A DNA stretch of 64,000 bases from Bacteroidota bacterium (GCA_030684395.1 JAUXTT010000001.1:1-64000), one strand, 5' to 3'; positions 9,496 through 21,256 are shown, counted from the first letter of the stretch. The notes: generated by a model not told the origin, from the sequence alone. Program-made: numbers and translations.

Positions 9496-9562
9496 TACGG
9501 GTTCTATTTATACTAAGCTCTGTTTAGCAGGCACAATATACAAAATTAAAAAAATCAACCAC

Positions 9563-11032
9563 TTACTTCGGCTTGACCTTTGTGATCCGGATTGGTTTAA
9601 TATTTTTATTAAAAGCGCTTTTGTCCAGAACGATCCCGCCTTTTGCTTTTGCCAAAGCAATGATCTGAATGTTCCTTTTTGTTATCAAAATCTTATGCAA
9701 ACTGATATTTTCAATAGAAATATTGGCGTCGAGCTTATGTCCTACTTTACTGTCCTCTATTCCCTTATCCATCAGCAAAGGAATCCTGTCTGTTAAAGAA
9801 TCAAGCGGAATCTTCAATCGTTTCTCCATTATGCCCGGCAAACTGTCGTGAAGAAACCAATCAGCTGTTTGCAACAAAGCATTCTCGGTATTTACATCAT
9901 ACTTTATTTTATTGATTCCAATTTTATTGGTAATAGAATCGTAATAAACCTTTCCTGTGAAATAAACATCACCCTTCATGTGTCCTCCCAAATTTAGTTT
10001 TAATGCTATGGCACTATCTGTTCCATATAGTTCAATAGATTTAACCTTAACAGCAAATCCTTTGTACTTAAATTTAATATCTTTTATTCGCTCGTTCATT
10101 TTTCTATTTGCAAGGTCAAAAGGTATAGCAGCAGCTATGTATAACTCCACTTTGTTTTCCAATCCTTTTTGTGATTGTGTATAAGGCGGGAGTTTTACGT
10201 TTACTAAACCGGCAGTATCTGTATCAAACAATATTTGTGTTTTGGTATAACAGGCAACTTGAATGCAGATGGTTCCGGGGCCCTTGTCAATCATTTGTCC
10301 GGATATAGATTCACATCGACTGCGCAGCCAAACCAATACCTCTTTTTTATTGATACGTATGGGTTTTTGAATATCCATCCAGATCTTCGTAATGGCCCTT
10401 TTTAATTCAATTTTCTCACTTACTGCTTTGTCAAAGTTTTTTGTTAGCTCCGTTTCCTTCACTTTCATTAACGCGTCCACATTCTCTTTGAGGTTGACTT
10501 TGATAAATGCAATTTTTAGAAACGGATCATTGATCCAAATAATCTCTTTGATCCTTGTTTTTGTTATTAATTTCCAATCGCTGCTGATCGAAATTTCAGT
10601 TCTTAATTTCAGGATCAGGTCACCTTCAACAGGTTCTTTATTAGAATAGCTTTTTCTGCCTATTTTTACTTTTCCTGTTCCCGACAAATGCAAAGGCACT
10701 TCCATTTCGAGGTAAGGCATTTGCCATTTTATTTTTAATGGTGCTGATTTAGTGATATCCAGATCAACCACGTCTCCACGCTTATTTACATTTAAAGATG
10801 CACTGAAAAATTTTCCCGAAATAGCGGTGTTCAATAAAGTGCTTAATTCACTTACTTCAAAATCTACCGGAAAAATAAGTTCAGATAATGGAATTGCCTG
10901 TGTTGTATCAAGGGTTGTTTGAACAGGAGGTATAGGTTCTATTTTTACCCGCGTTAAAAAAAAGTAAGCCACTACGATGAGAAAAATCGTTAATAATGTG
11001 AGTATTATATTTCGTATGGTTTTACGTTTCAT
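9563..11032 (-). CDS. DUF4403-like membrane-anchored protein
   Basis: 489 residues. One N-terminal transmembrane helix (IRNIILTLLTIFLIVVAYFFL) anchors it, leaving a long soluble region outside the cytosol. The text is rich in alternating beta strands and lysine (for example LKLNLGGHMKGDVYFTGKVYYD) and I believe it belongs to the DUF4403 family, which may adopt a lipid-binding tubular fold. I recognise it by general pattern, not by a catalytic motif. No functional partner is evident next to it. Confidence 0.6.
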   Translation of the reverse strand: MKRKTIRNIILTLLTIFLIVVAYFFLTRVKIEPIPPVQTTLDTTQAIPLSELIFPVDFEVSELSTLLNTAISGKFFSASLNVNKRGDVVDLDITKSAPLKIKWQMPYLEMEVPLHLSGTGKVKIGRKSYSNKEPVEGDLILKLRTEISISSDWKLITKTRIKEIIWINDPFLKIAFIKVNLKENVDALMKVKETELTKNFDKAVSEKIELKRAITKIWMDIQKPIRINKKEVLVWLRSRCESISGQMIDKGPGTICIQVACYTKTQILFDTDTAGLVNVKLPPYTQSQKGLENKVELYIAAAIPFDLANRKMNERIKDIKFKYKGFAVKVKSIELYGTDSAIALKLNLGGHMKGDVYFTGKVYYDSITNKIGINKIKYDVNTENALLQTADWFLHDSLPGIMEKRLKIPLDSLTDRIPLLMDKGIEDSKVGHKLDANISIENISLHKILITKRNIQIIALAKAKGGIVLDKSAFNKNIKPIRITKVKPK

Positions 11033-11127
11033 TTAAGAATTCAACTTTCAAATAAGGCGCAATGTACCACTAAATACAGGGGATTGAATCCATTCTTAAG
11101 CCAATAGTTCACAAAACAATTTTTTTT

Positions 11128-11163
11128 AATAAAAAAGGGCAAACATAATGCCTGCCCCTTTCA
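11128..11163 (-). terminator. Probable terminator after the type IX cargo gene
   Basis: On the minus strand AAAGGGGCA and TGCCCTTTT can pair with one bulged G around a short loop, followed by TTATT and more T. It lies just downstream of the stop of the 1419-residue gene, as expected for an intrinsic terminator. Confidence 0.6.
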
Positions 11164-11181
11164 AAATTATTGATTTAAAAA

Positions 11182-14100
11182 TTACTTTACAACTGATACT
11201 CTTAAGTTTTTTGCAGAGTTTCCGCAACTTACTCTTACATGATATACACCGTTTGCAAGCTCAGTTAAAGAAATATTTTCTTTAACCACATTGGCATTTG
11301 CAAACGCTGCTTTGATAAATACATTCTTACCTACCTCATCAAATACCTGAATCAATACCGGTTGATTTCCGAGATTATCAGCAGAAACTATAAGATCAAA
11401 CATTCCATTATTTGGATTTGGAAGTACTTGTGCATTTAATTTTATTTCGTGATTTGTTATGCCGGTAATTCCGTTATTTACAATATTTGAACGGGACGAA
11501 TTAAAATTAGCTGTTAACATAGAATAGTTAGTAGCACCACTCATTAGTTTCATAGAAGGTGAGCAGTTTGTACCCAACAATTCCAGCTGATAATAAACCG
11601 CACCTACAGGAGGTGCAAGATCAGTGTACGAGTTATTAGACCCTGACACGGTTGTAAGAAGCGTTAAATTACCCGGCGAAGTTCCTCTGTAAATATTATA
11701 AGAGGTAACAGCTACCCCTTCATAATGATTCCATAATAGGTTCCATGTAGATCCCGCTCCTGCATTGATGGTAAGATGAATTGTTTTGTGATGTGTACTC
11801 AACAATGTTTCAGTACCGCAAGTATCTTTTAGCGATAACTTGTATCGGTAAAACTGCTGATTAGGATTTGAGTTATTATCAAGGAATGTACTGAAGGTTG
11901 TGTAATCTTGCGCACCTATTCTATCAAACTGATTCGCAATTATTCCTTCCTTGTATATAATGAATGAATCAATCTCGGTTGTCACAGGTTTATTCCATAC
12001 CAAAAGATTTTTTCCGGTTAAACTATCAACACCTGCAATACAAATATCAGGAGGCGCTGCTGAAGAAGCGTTCAAAGTATAACTTGCACTTGAAGTACAT
12101 CCTGCTGCATTATTTACCGTAACACTATACACTCCTGATGCGTTTACTGAAATACTTTGTGTAGTTGCGCCTGTACTCCATGAGTAACCTGCATATCCGC
12201 TGTTTGCCTCTAAGGTTGCGGTACCCGATCCACACAAGGAAACACTTCCTTGCGGAGTGATAGTTGGTGTGGTAGGTGCTGCATTAAATGTAACACCTAC
12301 CGGCTGAGAAACTACTGTACAGGAACCATCATTTATAGAAATAGAATAGTTACCCGGGAAAATTGCATTGTAAGTAGAAGAGTTTGCGCCGCTGATTGGT
12401 GAACCGTTAAAGTTCCACTGATAAGCATACGTAGGCCCTGTGTTCGATTGTAAAAGAACGGTGTCACCTGTACAGCCTGATGTTCCGTTTGGTGCAGTTA
12501 CTGTAGATGTTAATGTACATGTTGTTCCACCTGTACAGAAAATATAACTTCCCTGGAATAATGTATCTGCACAACCTGTCGCAATACTCACTGCAACAAG
12601 TGTTACATCATAAGTTCCATTATACTGATAGGTATGGAACACAGTTGCATTATTTGAGTTGGTTGTTGTTCCGTCGCCCCAATACCATGTAAAGTTATAA
12701 CTCGCCATGGAAGGTGTACTGTTTGTAAACTGCGTTACAAACGGCGGTGAAGTATGTAATTGCGGTGCCCCTGAAAATGCAGAACTGAAATTTGCTTCAC
12801 CAACATTTACCCTTATGGTATCGCTGTCCGTACATCCGTTAGCAGTTGACATAGAAACAATATAATCAGTTGTTGAAATCGGATTAGCAACCGGTGCAGA
12901 AGTAGTTGTTGAAGACAAGCCTGTTGATGGCGACCATGAATAAGTTAAAGGGCCAATATAAAAAGCCGACCCAAGTGTTGTAGTTAAAGTAGAATTAGTA
13001 CCACAGGTAATATTTTTATCTACACCGGCATACACTCCCACATTAGCAACAGTGATCTTGATTGAATCTGTTTTTGTACAACCGTTCGAGCGTGTTGCAG
13101 TTACGGTGTATGTTGTGGTAACTGTTGGTGTGGCTGTTACCGAATCATTATTGGTCATGTTTAATGTGGCTCCGGGTGACCAATCGAACGAAGCTACCAA
13201 AGCTCCGGTGGCCACAAGATTAACATCAGAACCCGAACAGGTAGTATAACCAACCGGCCCGGCATCTACTGTAGGCAATGGGTTCCTTACGACCGTTTTT
13301 GAATCTGTTACCGAACAACCATTGGCACCTGTTGCTGTTAAAGTATAGGTTGTTGTGAAAACAGTGGAAGCTATAGTAGTTGCATTTAAAGCAGTAGGAT
13401 TAGTAAACGATGCTGTTGGAGTCCATGCATAAGTTGTTCCGTTTGATGTAGCTGTTGACATTACTGTTGACTGCCCCGAACAGAGAGTGGTATCATTGCC
13501 CGCAAATACTGAAGGTAAAGGTAAAATATTCACAACTACTCTGTGTGTGTCTTTACATCCTCCGTAATTAGTAACAGTACATATATAAGATATAGCTGTA
13601 CTTGTACTTGTTGAACCTGTGGTATTATAATAATCAGGACTGTTTACAGAAAGACTAGTTGTTGGCGACCACGAAAAGGTGTTAGACGGGAATCCTCCTG
13701 CATCATCCGGAAGATCACAAACCAGAGCCATAGCTGTGGATGGTGAGCCGGGGCATCTGGTTACACTTGTTGGTCCCGAAAGATGCGGTTTTTCCCTTGT
13801 ATACAAATAAATATCTTCGCCAGTATTGGCAAGGTCAGATGTTTTAATGCGGATACTTGGGTATTGATAAACATAACCGGGAAGTGTACAATAAATATAT
13901 CCGGGAGAAGAACTCGTTAGCGTTCCTATAGTGATCGGGCTCGCAAAAATTCCCGTTGCCAGCGTATCAATTTCAACTGTATATACATTTCCGGGATTTA
14001 AATCGTAGGATGGTAATGCATATACTCTTAATGTATCTCCATCAAATTTGTTCGAGCATTTATCTGTTCCTTCGGTTGGGTAAAGAATATTGATACTTCC

Positions 14101-15441
14101 ATTTTTCAAAACAGCGATATCCACGGCTGCTCCGTTCGAAGTTTCAGAGTTTCCATTCCCGAAATTATATGTTCCCGAAAATGTTCCAAGGGAATAAACG
14201 TTACCGGCAGTATCTAAACCAATACCTGCAGAGTTAGTTGTTGAAGCGGCAGAAGAACCGTATCTCCAAAGAATTGAACCCCATTTTTTTGAAAGTTTTA
14301 CGTCATACATTCTTGTAACACCGGATCCATTGTGACTCCATACAGTGCCTGATGAATAACCATGTGCAAAGATATTTCCGAAACGATCCTGACGGATTTT
14401 ATCTACAGTGGTGCTGCTTGACCCTCCTCTTGTATACCAGTACCATGTATCAATCGGACTGAATTTAATGATGACTGCATCTTTTGAAACCGCTGGCAAT
14501 GTTGCGGGAGTTCCTGTATAGTAATCATTACCAATGCCCATCGATCCTCCATATTCAGCAGCCAGATAAACATCACCAGCTGCATCGCAAATAATGTCTT
14601 TTCCTTCATCTGTTCCTGTTGAACCGTAAGTGACATATTCTGTGCTTGATGATTGTCCGTTACTCACATTTGCAGAGAGGTAAAAAATATCTAAACCCCC
14701 ATTATTTAAATGTGCACTACTTAAAGGATAAGGATAGAAACCACTTGTCCATGAACCAGCTACATATACTTTCGTTCCTGCAGGATTCAGGGAAATTCCA
14801 TATCCCTTACCCCCCGCTCTACCGGTTACATTACCACCCGCATTCCACAATAGGGCGTTGGCTGCACTCAACTTTTTTAAATAAAAATAACTTCCGCCGG
14901 AAACCATGTATCCGGTTGAAATAAGATCATTTGTAGCAGTGATCACAAAGGCCGACAGGTAATAAGCTTCGCTGATACCGCCATCCTGTAGTTTGGTCTG
15001 CAGCACACCTGCTGAACTATAAGCTACATAATACGTATTCTGATTTGTTGAAGCGTAATGATCCATTGAATCCGTTGTACTTATATACAATCGGTTTGAA
15101 TTAAAATTTCCACCAAAATAAATATTGTTGTTCGGAGCAATGTAAACATAGGTTCCAACATCGGCAAGTGCTCCACCTACTCTTTTAGCCCATTGCCAGA
15201 CACCGTCTTTATCTATCTTTGCAATGTAAGCATCTGTTGATCCTAAAGAAGTAAGCGTATCCAGACCAATAACGGTTGTTCCAGAAAATGAACCTGTAAT
15301 ATAAGAGTTACCATATTTATCGGTTGTAATACTTTCTGCAGTTTCCGCTACAGTTCCACCGGCTCTTTGCGACCATAATGTAATTTGTGCATTAATTGCA
15401 AATGAGATCAGCGTAAGTGGTAAAAGTAGTAGTTTTTTCAT
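11182..15441 (-). CDS. Large secreted type IX cargo protein with beta-propeller and PKD/Ig-like repeats
   Basis: 1419 residues. A signal peptide (MKKLLLLPLTLISFAINAQ) is followed by an SBBP-like beta-propeller region of roughly 25-450, with repeats such as GNSYITGSFSGTT, GDVYLAAEYGGS and GNVYSLGTFSGTY. Next come Ig-like/PKD modules of about 90 residues, each holding a YTWTP/TYAWTPT-like strand and a TTTYTLTATGANGC closing strand, then a PKD domain (FTWYWGDGTTTNSN) and a fibronectin-III-like part. The C-terminal 75 residues (PNPNNGMFDLIV ... LANGVYHVRV) are a type A Por sorting domain, so export is through the type IX system and the protein ends on the cell surface. Thr/Ser/Asn-rich and probably adhesive. 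No catalytic motif was seen. Confidence 0.9.
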   Translation of the reverse strand: MKKLLLLPLTLISFAINAQITLWSQRAGGTVAETAESITTDKYGNSYITGSFSGTTVIGLDTLTSLGSTDAYIAKIDKDGVWQWAKRVGGALADVGTYVYIAPNNNIYFGGNFNSNRLYISTTDSMDHYASTNQNTYYVAYSSAGVLQTKLQDGGISEAYYLSAFVITATNDLISTGYMVSGGSYFYLKKLSAANALLWNAGGNVTGRAGGKGYGISLNPAGTKVYVAGSWTSGFYPYPLSSAHLNNGGLDIFYLSANVSNGQSSSTEYVTYGSTGTDEGKDIICDAAGDVYLAAEYGGSMGIGNDYYTGTPATLPAVSKDAVIIKFSPIDTWYWYTRGGSSSTTVDKIRQDRFGNIFAHGYSSGTVWSHNGSGVTRMYDVKLSKKWGSILWRYGSSAASTTNSAGIGLDTAGNVYSLGTFSGTYNFGNGNSETSNGAAVDIAVLKNGSINILYPTEGTDKCSNKFDGDTLRVYALPSYDLNPGNVYTVEIDTLATGIFASPITIGTLTSSSPGYIYCTLPGYVYQYPSIRIKTSDLANTGEDIYLYTREKPHLSGPTSVTRCPGSPSTAMALVCDLPDDAGGFPSNTFSWSPTTSLSVNSPDYYNTTGSTSTSTAISYICTVTNYGGCKDTHRVVVNILPLPSVFAGNDTTLCSGQSTVMSTATSNGTTYAWTPTASFTNPTALNATTIASTVFTTTYTLTATGANGCSVTDSKTVVRNPLPTVDAGPVGYTTCSGSDVNLVATGALVASFDWSPGATLNMTNNDSVTATPTVTTTYTVTATRSNGCTKTDSIKITVANVGVYAGVDKNITCGTNSTLTTTLGSAFYIGPLTYSWSPSTGLSSTTTSAPVANPISTTDYIVSMSTANGCTDSDTIRVNVGEANFSSAFSGAPQLHTSPPFVTQFTNSTPSMASYNFTWYWGDGTTTNSNNATVFHTYQYNGTYDVTLVAVSIATGCADTLFQGSYIFCTGGTTCTLTSTVTAPNGTSGCTGDTVLLQSNTGPTYAYQWNFNGSPISGANSSTYNAIFPGNYSISINDGSCTVVSQPVGVTFNAAPTTPTITPQGSVSLCGSGTATLEANSGYAGYSWSTGATTQSISVNASGVYSVTVNNAAGCTSSASYTLNASSAAPPDICIAGVDSLTGKNLLVWNKPVTTEIDSFIIYKEGIIANQFDRIGAQDYTTFSTFLDNNSNPNQQFYRYKLSLKDTCGTETLLSTHHKTIHLTINAGAGSTWNLLWNHYEGVAVTSYNIYRGTSPGNLTLLTTVSGSNNSYTDLAPPVGAVYYQLELLGTNCSPSMKLMSGATNYSMLTANFNSSRSNIVNNGITGITNHEIKLNAQVLPNPNNGMFDLIVSADNLGNQPVLIQVFDEVGKNVFIKAAFANANVVKENISLTELANGVYHVRVSCGNSAKNLRVSVVK

Positions 15442-15583
15442 AATTGGTTTTTGTTTGATTTCTTAAACAAGTTGTTTGATGAACAAACAATCTAAATTAC
15501 AAAATAATCCTTAAAACCAAGATAAATTGAGTTATCGTAACTCTGCTTTAAGAAAAGCAAGACAAATGAGCTAATTAAACAAA

Positions 15584-15611
15584 AAAAGGGCAAATTTTCA
15601 TTTGCCCTTTT
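15584..15611 (-). terminator. Strong bidirectional terminator after pntB
   Basis: A perfect 11-bp stem, AAAAGGGCAAA with TTTGCCCTTTT, closes a 6-nt loop. It is flanked by A-runs and T-runs on both sides. It ends the pntAB operon on the minus strand and could also stop plus-strand reading. Confidence 0.85.
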
Positions 15612-15628
15612 AATTTTAGTTCTTCGAA

Positions 15629-17041
15629 TTAACTATGGTGTTTCTTTAAGAAGATAAGAATTTTTTCTACACTTTCTTTAGCATCGCTGTAAAGCATTTC
15701 AGTGTTTGCCTTGTAGAATAAAGGGTTTTCTACACCTGCGTAACCTGAAGACATTGAGCGTTTCATCACAATTACTTTCTCAGCTTTCCATGCTTCAATA
15801 ACCGGCATACCATAAATAGGGCTTGATGGATCATCTTGTGCACCAGGGTTCACAACATCATTAGCACCAATCACCATTACAACATCTGTATCGGATAATT
15901 CTGCATTGATCTCATCCATTTCTAATACGATATCATAAGGTACGTTTGCTTCTGCCAACAATACATTCATATGTCCGGGCAAACGGCCTGCTACAGGGTG
16001 AATGGCGAATCTTACCATTTTCCCTGCTTTACGTAATGTTTGCACCATATCATGAATAGGATACTGTGCTTTTGCAACAGCCATTCCATATCCCGGAACA
16101 ATTACAACAGATTTAGCTTCTTTTAATAACTCAGCAACCTCTTCGTGATTAAGCGAAGTAACTTCGCCTTCCATAGCTGTTGCTTCGCCTGTTGCGGCAA
16201 CGGCTCCAAAACCTCCAAGAATAACAGAGAAAAAAGATCTATTCATAGCTTCGCACATAATAATAGAAAGAATTGCTCCTGAACTACCAACCAAAGCTCC
16301 GGTTACAATGAGCAAATCGTTTCCTAACATGAAACCTGCAGCTGATGCGGCCCAACCTGAATAAGAGTTCAGCATAGAAACTACTACCGGCATATCTGCC
16401 CCTCCAATTGCCATTACCAACATCACTCCAATAAAACATGCGATGGCTGTCATAATATACAAATAGATCATTCCGCTTGTTCCTTCTGCCATTGAAAACA
16501 TAACACCCAATCCAATAGAAGCAAGAACTAAAATGATATTTACTGCATGTCTTCCAGGATAAAGTAAAGGTTTACTTCTAACCTTACCTTCTAATTTCCC
16601 CCAGGCAATAATAGAACCTGTAAATGTAATAGCGCCAATAAAAACACCGATAAATACTTCTACCAAATGTATAGTATGCTCTGTTGAACTTAGTTTGTGT
16701 GTTGCAGGATCAAGGTACGAGCCAAAACCAACCAATACTGCAGCTAATCCAACAAAACTATGTAAGATGGCAACGAGTTGTGGCATGGAGGTCATTTCAA
16801 CTTTACGTGCTAACAAGGTTCCAATAATTGCAGCTACCGAAATACCTCCAATAATATAAACATGGCCTTCAACGCCTTTACCTAAAACGGTTGCAAGAAT
16901 GGCAATTGCCATACCAATGATACCATAAAACACACTACGCTTTGCCGATTCTTGCGAGGATAGACCTCCCAAGCTCAAGATAAACAGGATACTTGCGAAT
17001 AAATATGCTGCTGTTTGAATTTCCTTTTCTATAAAAATCAT
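15629..17041 (-). CDS. pntB: NAD(P) transhydrogenase subunit beta
   Basis: 470 residues, typical for PntB. An N-terminal membrane domain with about nine hydrophobic helices (for example [20 protein letters not shown]) is followed by the NADP(H)-binding domain III with [15 protein letters not shown] and [14 protein letters not shown], which match the family NADP-binding motifs. With PntA it couples hydride transfer between NAD(H) and NADP(H) to proton flow across the inner membrane, supplying NADPH. It lies 58 bp downstream of pntA and ends at a strong hairpin terminator. Confidence 0.95.
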   Translation of the reverse strand: MIFIEKEIQTAAYLFASILFILSLGGLSSQESAKRSVFYGIIGMAIAILATVLGKGVEGHVYIIGGISVAAIIGTLLARKVEMTSMPQLVAILHSFVGLAAVLVGFGSYLDPATHKLSSTEHTIHLVEVFIGVFIGAITFTGSIIAWGKLEGKVRSKPLLYPGRHAVNIILVLASIGLGVMFSMAEGTSGMIYLYIMTAIACFIGVMLVMAIGGADMPVVVSMLNSYSGWAASAAGFMLGNDLLIVTGALVGSSGAILSIIMCEAMNRSFFSVILGGFGAVAATGEATAMEGEVTSLNHEEVAELLKEAKSVVIVPGYGMAVAKAQYPIHDMVQTLRKAGKMVRFAIHPVAGRLPGHMNVLLAEANVPYDIVLEMDEINAELSDTDVVMVIGANDVVNPGAQDDPSSPIYGMPVIEAWKAEKVIVMKRSMSSGYAGVENPLFYKANTEMLYSDAKESVEKILIFLKKHHS

Positions 17042-17099
17042 AATCCTAATTTAAACCTTAATTATTTTATTGTATTGCGTCGTTGAAACTAACGCTTTC

Positions 17100-18641
17100 T
17101 TATTTTTTAAACATTTTCAACATACGGTGGGTAACTACAAATCCACCAACAATATTAATGCTGGCTACCAAAATAGCAACTGACGCTAAAACGGTCATAA
17201 TCAAAGAATTCGATAGGTCATCTTTTGTCTGCAATAAACCACCAACGATGATGATGCCGCTAATAGCATTGGTAACCGCCATTAATGGAGTGTGAAGTGA
17301 ATGCGATACATTCCAAATTAATTGCCAGCCAATGAACACAGCTAATACAAATACCGTGAAGTGTTGCATAAATTCGCTTGGTGCAAATTGCCCCATAGCC
17401 AATAAAAGCAAGCCAATTACACTCAACTTAATGATCATGGAAGTAGCTTCTTTTTTATTTTTTCTTGCAGCTACTATTTTCGGATCTTCTACTTCAACTA
17501 CCGTAACTTTAGCTTTAGGAGGGCTCACCGGAAGTGGCTGTGGCGGCCAGTTGATCTTCCCATTGTAAGTTACCATTGCTCTTGAAACAACAGCATCTTC
17601 CATGTCGATCTTCCATTTTTCCGCTTTACCCATGTCATCTAATAAATGGCATAAGTTATTCCCGTACAATTGTGAAGCTTGATTTGGCAACTGATTTAGT
17701 TTACCAACGATGGTAACACCGTTATCAGTTGTATATACTTCGCCGTCTTTAGTTAACACACAATTACCTCCTGTTGATGCAGCAAGATCCACAATAACAG
17801 AACCCGGTTTCATTGCAGCAACATGGTAATCTAACCACAATTTTGGGGCTGGCCTCCCAGGTATCTGCGCCGTCGTAATTACTATATCAACTTCTTTTGC
17901 CTGTTCCAGGAATAATTTCATTTCAGCCTCAATGAACTCCTTACTCATTTCTTTTGAATAACCGGATGAAGTTGCACCGTCTTCTTCGATTTCAACTGTA
18001 AGGAACGATGCTCCCATCGATTCAATCTGCTCAGCAACTTCTTTACGTGTATCAAATGCCCTAACTATTGCGCCCAATGAATTTGCAGCTCCGATAGCAG
18101 CTAAACCCGCCACACCTGCCCCAATCACCAATACTTTTGCAGGTTCTACTTTTCCGGCAGCTGTGATCTGACCGTTAAGGAATCTTCCAAAATGGAATGA
18201 ACCTTCTATTATAGATCTGTATCCTGCAATATTCGCCATTGACGACAATACATCCATCTTTTGTGCTCTGGAAATACGCGGAATGGCATCCATTGCCACG
18301 GCATTTACTTTTTGCTCAGCAAGCTTTTTAAGTAAGTCCTGATTTTGCGCAGGCCACAGGTAACTCAATAATACCAAGCCTTCCTTCATCAAACTTACTT
18401 CTTCCACAGAAGGTTCTTTTACCTTTAGTACAATATCAGAGGCACCATAAATATCGGCAGCGGTATTCACTATTTTGGCTCCTGCTTCTTCAAATTCTTT
18501 ATCAGAAAAATTTGCTTTTAATCCTGCGTTATGCTGAATATAAACTTCAAACCCTTGTTTTTGCAGTCGTTTAACCGTTTTTGGAGTTGCAGCAACTCTT
18601 AACTCGTTTGGGAATATTTCGGATGGAATTCCTACTTTCAT
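17100..18641 (-). CDS. pntA: NAD(P) transhydrogenase subunit alpha
   Basis: 513 residues. The N-terminal 380 residues form the NAD(H)-binding domain I with [22 protein letters not shown] and [10 protein letters not shown]. After a Pro-rich linker ([15 protein letters not shown]) there are about four membrane helices ([32 protein letters not shown] and others). This is the undivided E. coli-style alpha subunit, not the split alpha1/alpha2 form. It is first in the pntAB operon. The 220-bp upstream region must hold the promoter, but I could not fix one with both boxes. Confidence 0.95.
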   Translation of the reverse strand: MKVGIPSEIFPNELRVAATPKTVKRLQKQGFEVYIQHNAGLKANFSDKEFEEAGAKIVNTAADIYGASDIVLKVKEPSVEEVSLMKEGLVLLSYLWPAQNQDLLKKLAEQKVNAVAMDAIPRISRAQKMDVLSSMANIAGYRSIIEGSFHFGRFLNGQITAAGKVEPAKVLVIGAGVAGLAAIGAANSLGAIVRAFDTRKEVAEQIESMGASFLTVEIEEDGATSSGYSKEMSKEFIEAEMKLFLEQAKEVDIVITTAQIPGRPAPKLWLDYHVAAMKPGSVIVDLAASTGGNCVLTKDGEVYTTDNGVTIVGKLNQLPNQASQLYGNNLCHLLDDMGKAEKWKIDMEDAVVSRAMVTYNGKINWPPQPLPVSPPKAKVTVVEVEDPKIVAARKNKKEATSMIIKLSVIGLLLLAMGQFAPSEFMQHFTVFVLAVFIGWQLIWNVSHSLHTPLMAVTNAISGIIIVGGLLQTKDDLSNSLIMTVLASVAILVASINIVGGFVVTHRMLKMFKK

Positions 18642-18862
18642 AGTTGACTATTTAATATTATTAATTTTTCTTTCATTATTACCATTGGTATTAATGCTAA
18701 TTATGGAGATTCTTGAACAAAATTTCAAAGGGACAAAGAAAGAAAAATATATGGCAGCTTGCTAACAAATATTAACGTCTGAAGCGTATAGATACTCACA
18801 ACTTTTAAACCATCATATAAAGGTTTTTTCCGTATCTTCACGCCTTATTTTAGGCTGAGATT

Positions 18863-21256
18863 ATGTGGAAGGCGTTAACAAGATCATTACTAAGGAATAG
18901 ACTTACTTATATAACGGTGGTTTTAATGCTAACCGTATTTTTTGGTTATCATGCAACCAAGATCGAATTATCATATAATTTTGCCAAAATCCTTCCTGAA
19001 AAAGACTCCTCCTTTATTGCTTATCAAGAATTTAAAAAACACTTCGGCGAAGACGGAAATGTAATGGCTGTTGGTGTTCAATCGAAAGATATATTTAAAA
19101 CAGCGTTTTTTAACGATTGGGTTAAGCTTACCCAGGACATCAAAAAAACAGCAGGTATAAAAGAAGTGTTATCTCTGGGTAATGCCTACGACTTTACATT
19201 CGACGATTCACTTGAGAAATTTAGTGTGGTACCTTTGATTGACACACTCCCTTTGAAAGAAAGTGAAGTAAAAGATATTGAAAAAAAAATAAACAATCTT
19301 CCTTTTTACGAGGGTGTAATTTATAGTCAGGAGAAACAAGCCACCATTCTTGCTATTACATTTAACGATAAAGAACTGAATTCTTCACGCCGTATTGATA
19401 TTGTAGATGAGATAGAAGCTCTTTGCTCTAATTTTTCGGCAAAACATAAAACAGAAATGCATTACTCTGGCATGCCTTACATTCGTTCTGCTGTAATGAA
19501 AAAGGTTTCGGGAGAAATGAAATTATTCTCCTTACTTGCTATTCTTGTTACGGCAATTGTACTTTGGATTTTCTTCCGTTCTTTCTCTACAGTAATCTTC
19601 TCCTTACTTGTTGTAATTATTGGAGTGGTATGGGCTTTGGGAATTATGCATTTATGCGGTTATAAAATCACTATCCTTTCAGGATTACTTCCTCCTTTGA
19701 TTATTGTAATTGGAATCCCGAATTGTATATTTTTTATTAATAGATACCACAGAGAATATACTAAACACAATAATAAAATAAAAGGCATTTCCCGTATGCT
19801 GGAAACCATGGCCATTACTTTGTTTTTGGCTAATGTTACAACAGCAATAGGTTTCGCGGTTCTTTATTTCACCAACACTGAATTACTTGTTGAATTTGGT
19901 GTTGTATCCGCTATTAATGTGGTAGTTACCTATTTGATCACATTGATATTGATCCCAATTATCCTCAGTTATCTGCCCGAGCCTTCAGCCAAACACACCA
20001 AACATGTTGACGGGAAACGCATCAATGGCTTTATTCAATTTGTTGATTACCTTGTTCGGAATAAACGCAAGCAGATCTATATTGTTACCTCCATCATTAC
20101 CGGTTTAGGTTTGTGGGGAATGACCAAGGTTAGTGTAATTGGGTATGTGGTGGATGATCTTCCGGAGAAAGATAAAGTTTATACTGATCTTAAATTTTTT
20201 GAAACAACCTTTAATGGAATTTTACCATTTGAAATTACCATCGACACTAAAAAGGAAAATGGTGTTTTTGCAGATAACGCAAAAATTGTTTACAAAATAA
20301 AAGCACTGGAAAAAATCTTCGCTAAGTATGAAGTTTTCTCCAATCCGCTTTCTATTGCCGAAGGAATTAAGTTTTCTTATCAGGCATTCAGGGGAGGTGC
20401 TCCAAAATATTACATGGTTCCCAGTATTGGGGAATTAAAAAAACTAAAAGATTATAGTGAAACCGTTAAAGGAAAAGAAAATAAATTTACCGGATACATT
20501 GATACAAGCAGGCAAGTAACCCGGATTAGCTATCGAATGAGTGATATCGGTTCTAAAAAAACGAAGGAACTTATTGCTGAACTGAATCCAAAGATCGACT
20601 CACTATTTGAAGGAACGGGAGCAAAAGTTTCATTAACCGGTCATAGTCTTACCTTTTTAAAGGGAAATGATTATTTGTTGGATAACTTACTTGAAAGTTT
20701 ATTGATCGAAATTATTTTGATCGCATTAGTAGGTTTGGCACTTTTCCGTTCATGGAAGATTATTGTGTTATCAAAATTACCATGTCTGATTCCGTTAGTA
20801 ATTACTGCCGGTGTAATGGGGTTTTTGGATATTCGTTTTAAACCATCTACTATTTTGATCTTTAGTATTGCATTTGGTATTGCTTCTGACGGAACTATAT
20901 ACTTCCTTACAAGATACCGGCAAGAATTAAAACACAACAAACTCATCACTGTGCCGCAAGCCATTTCAATATGTGTGAAAGACATTGGTGTGAGTATGGT
21001 TTATACAGCAATTATTTTATTCAGTGGCTTCTCTATTTTTATCTGGTCGAGCTTTGGAGGTACTGTTGCTTTAGGTGTCCTAATCTCCTTAACATTATTA
21101 GTTTCCATGTGTACAAATTTAATTCTATTGCCTGCTATTCTTATTTCCTTATCTAATGTAATCTCACGTAAGGAAATTGAAGAAAGTGATGCTGTTATAA
21201 CTGAAGATGAAACGGAGGAAGTTGAAACAGTAATTGGTAAAAAAGAAGATGACTAA
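18863..21256 (+). CDS. RND-superfamily (MMPL-type) exporter
   Basis: 797 residues with two halves of the same design: one transmembrane helix, a large periplasmic loop, then five helices, giving about 12 helices in all. Typical text is LLAILVTAIVLWIFFRSFSTVIFSLLVV in the first half and LIEIILIALVGLALFRSWKIIVLSKL in the second. The length and layout match the MMPL/HpnN-like class, which moves lipids or hydrophobic compounds using proton force. The cytosolic C-terminus is very acidic (EESDAVITEDETEEVE). The substrate is unknown. It overlaps the start region of the following YitT gene. Confidence 0.85.
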   Translation: MWKALTRSLLRNRLTYITVVLMLTVFFGYHATKIELSYNFAKILPEKDSSFIAYQEFKKHFGEDGNVMAVGVQSKDIFKTAFFNDWVKLTQDIKKTAGIKEVLSLGNAYDFTFDDSLEKFSVVPLIDTLPLKESEVKDIEKKINNLPFYEGVIYSQEKQATILAITFNDKELNSSRRIDIVDEIEALCSNFSAKHKTEMHYSGMPYIRSAVMKKVSGEMKLFSLLAILVTAIVLWIFFRSFSTVIFSLLVVIIGVVWALGIMHLCGYKITILSGLLPPLIIVIGIPNCIFFINRYHREYTKHNNKIKGISRMLETMAITLFLANVTTAIGFAVLYFTNTELLVEFGVVSAINVVVTYLITLILIPIILSYLPEPSAKHTKHVDGKRINGFIQFVDYLVRNKRKQIYIVTSIITGLGLWGMTKVSVIGYVVDDLPEKDKVYTDLKFFETTFNGILPFEITIDTKKENGVFADNAKIVYKIKALEKIFAKYEVFSNPLSIAEGIKFSYQAFRGGAPKYYMVPSIGELKKLKDYSETVKGKENKFTGYIDTSRQVTRISYRMSDIGSKKTKELIAELNPKIDSLFEGTGAKVSLTGHSLTFLKGNDYLLDNLLESLLIEIILIALVGLALFRSWKIIVLSKLPCLIPLVITAGVMGFLDIRFKPSTILIFSIAFGIASDGTIYFLTRYRQELKHNKLITVPQAISICVKDIGVSMVYTAIILFSGFSIFIWSSFGGTVALGVLISLTLLVSMCTNLILLPAILISLSNVISRKEIEESDAVITEDETEEVETVIGKKEDD

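Noticed and set aside
11182-15441. Plus- and minus-strand ORFs of 61-92 residues inside the large cargo gene (12507, 13052, 14403, 14646)
   Set aside because: They are shadows in other frames of a long, clearly coding gene.
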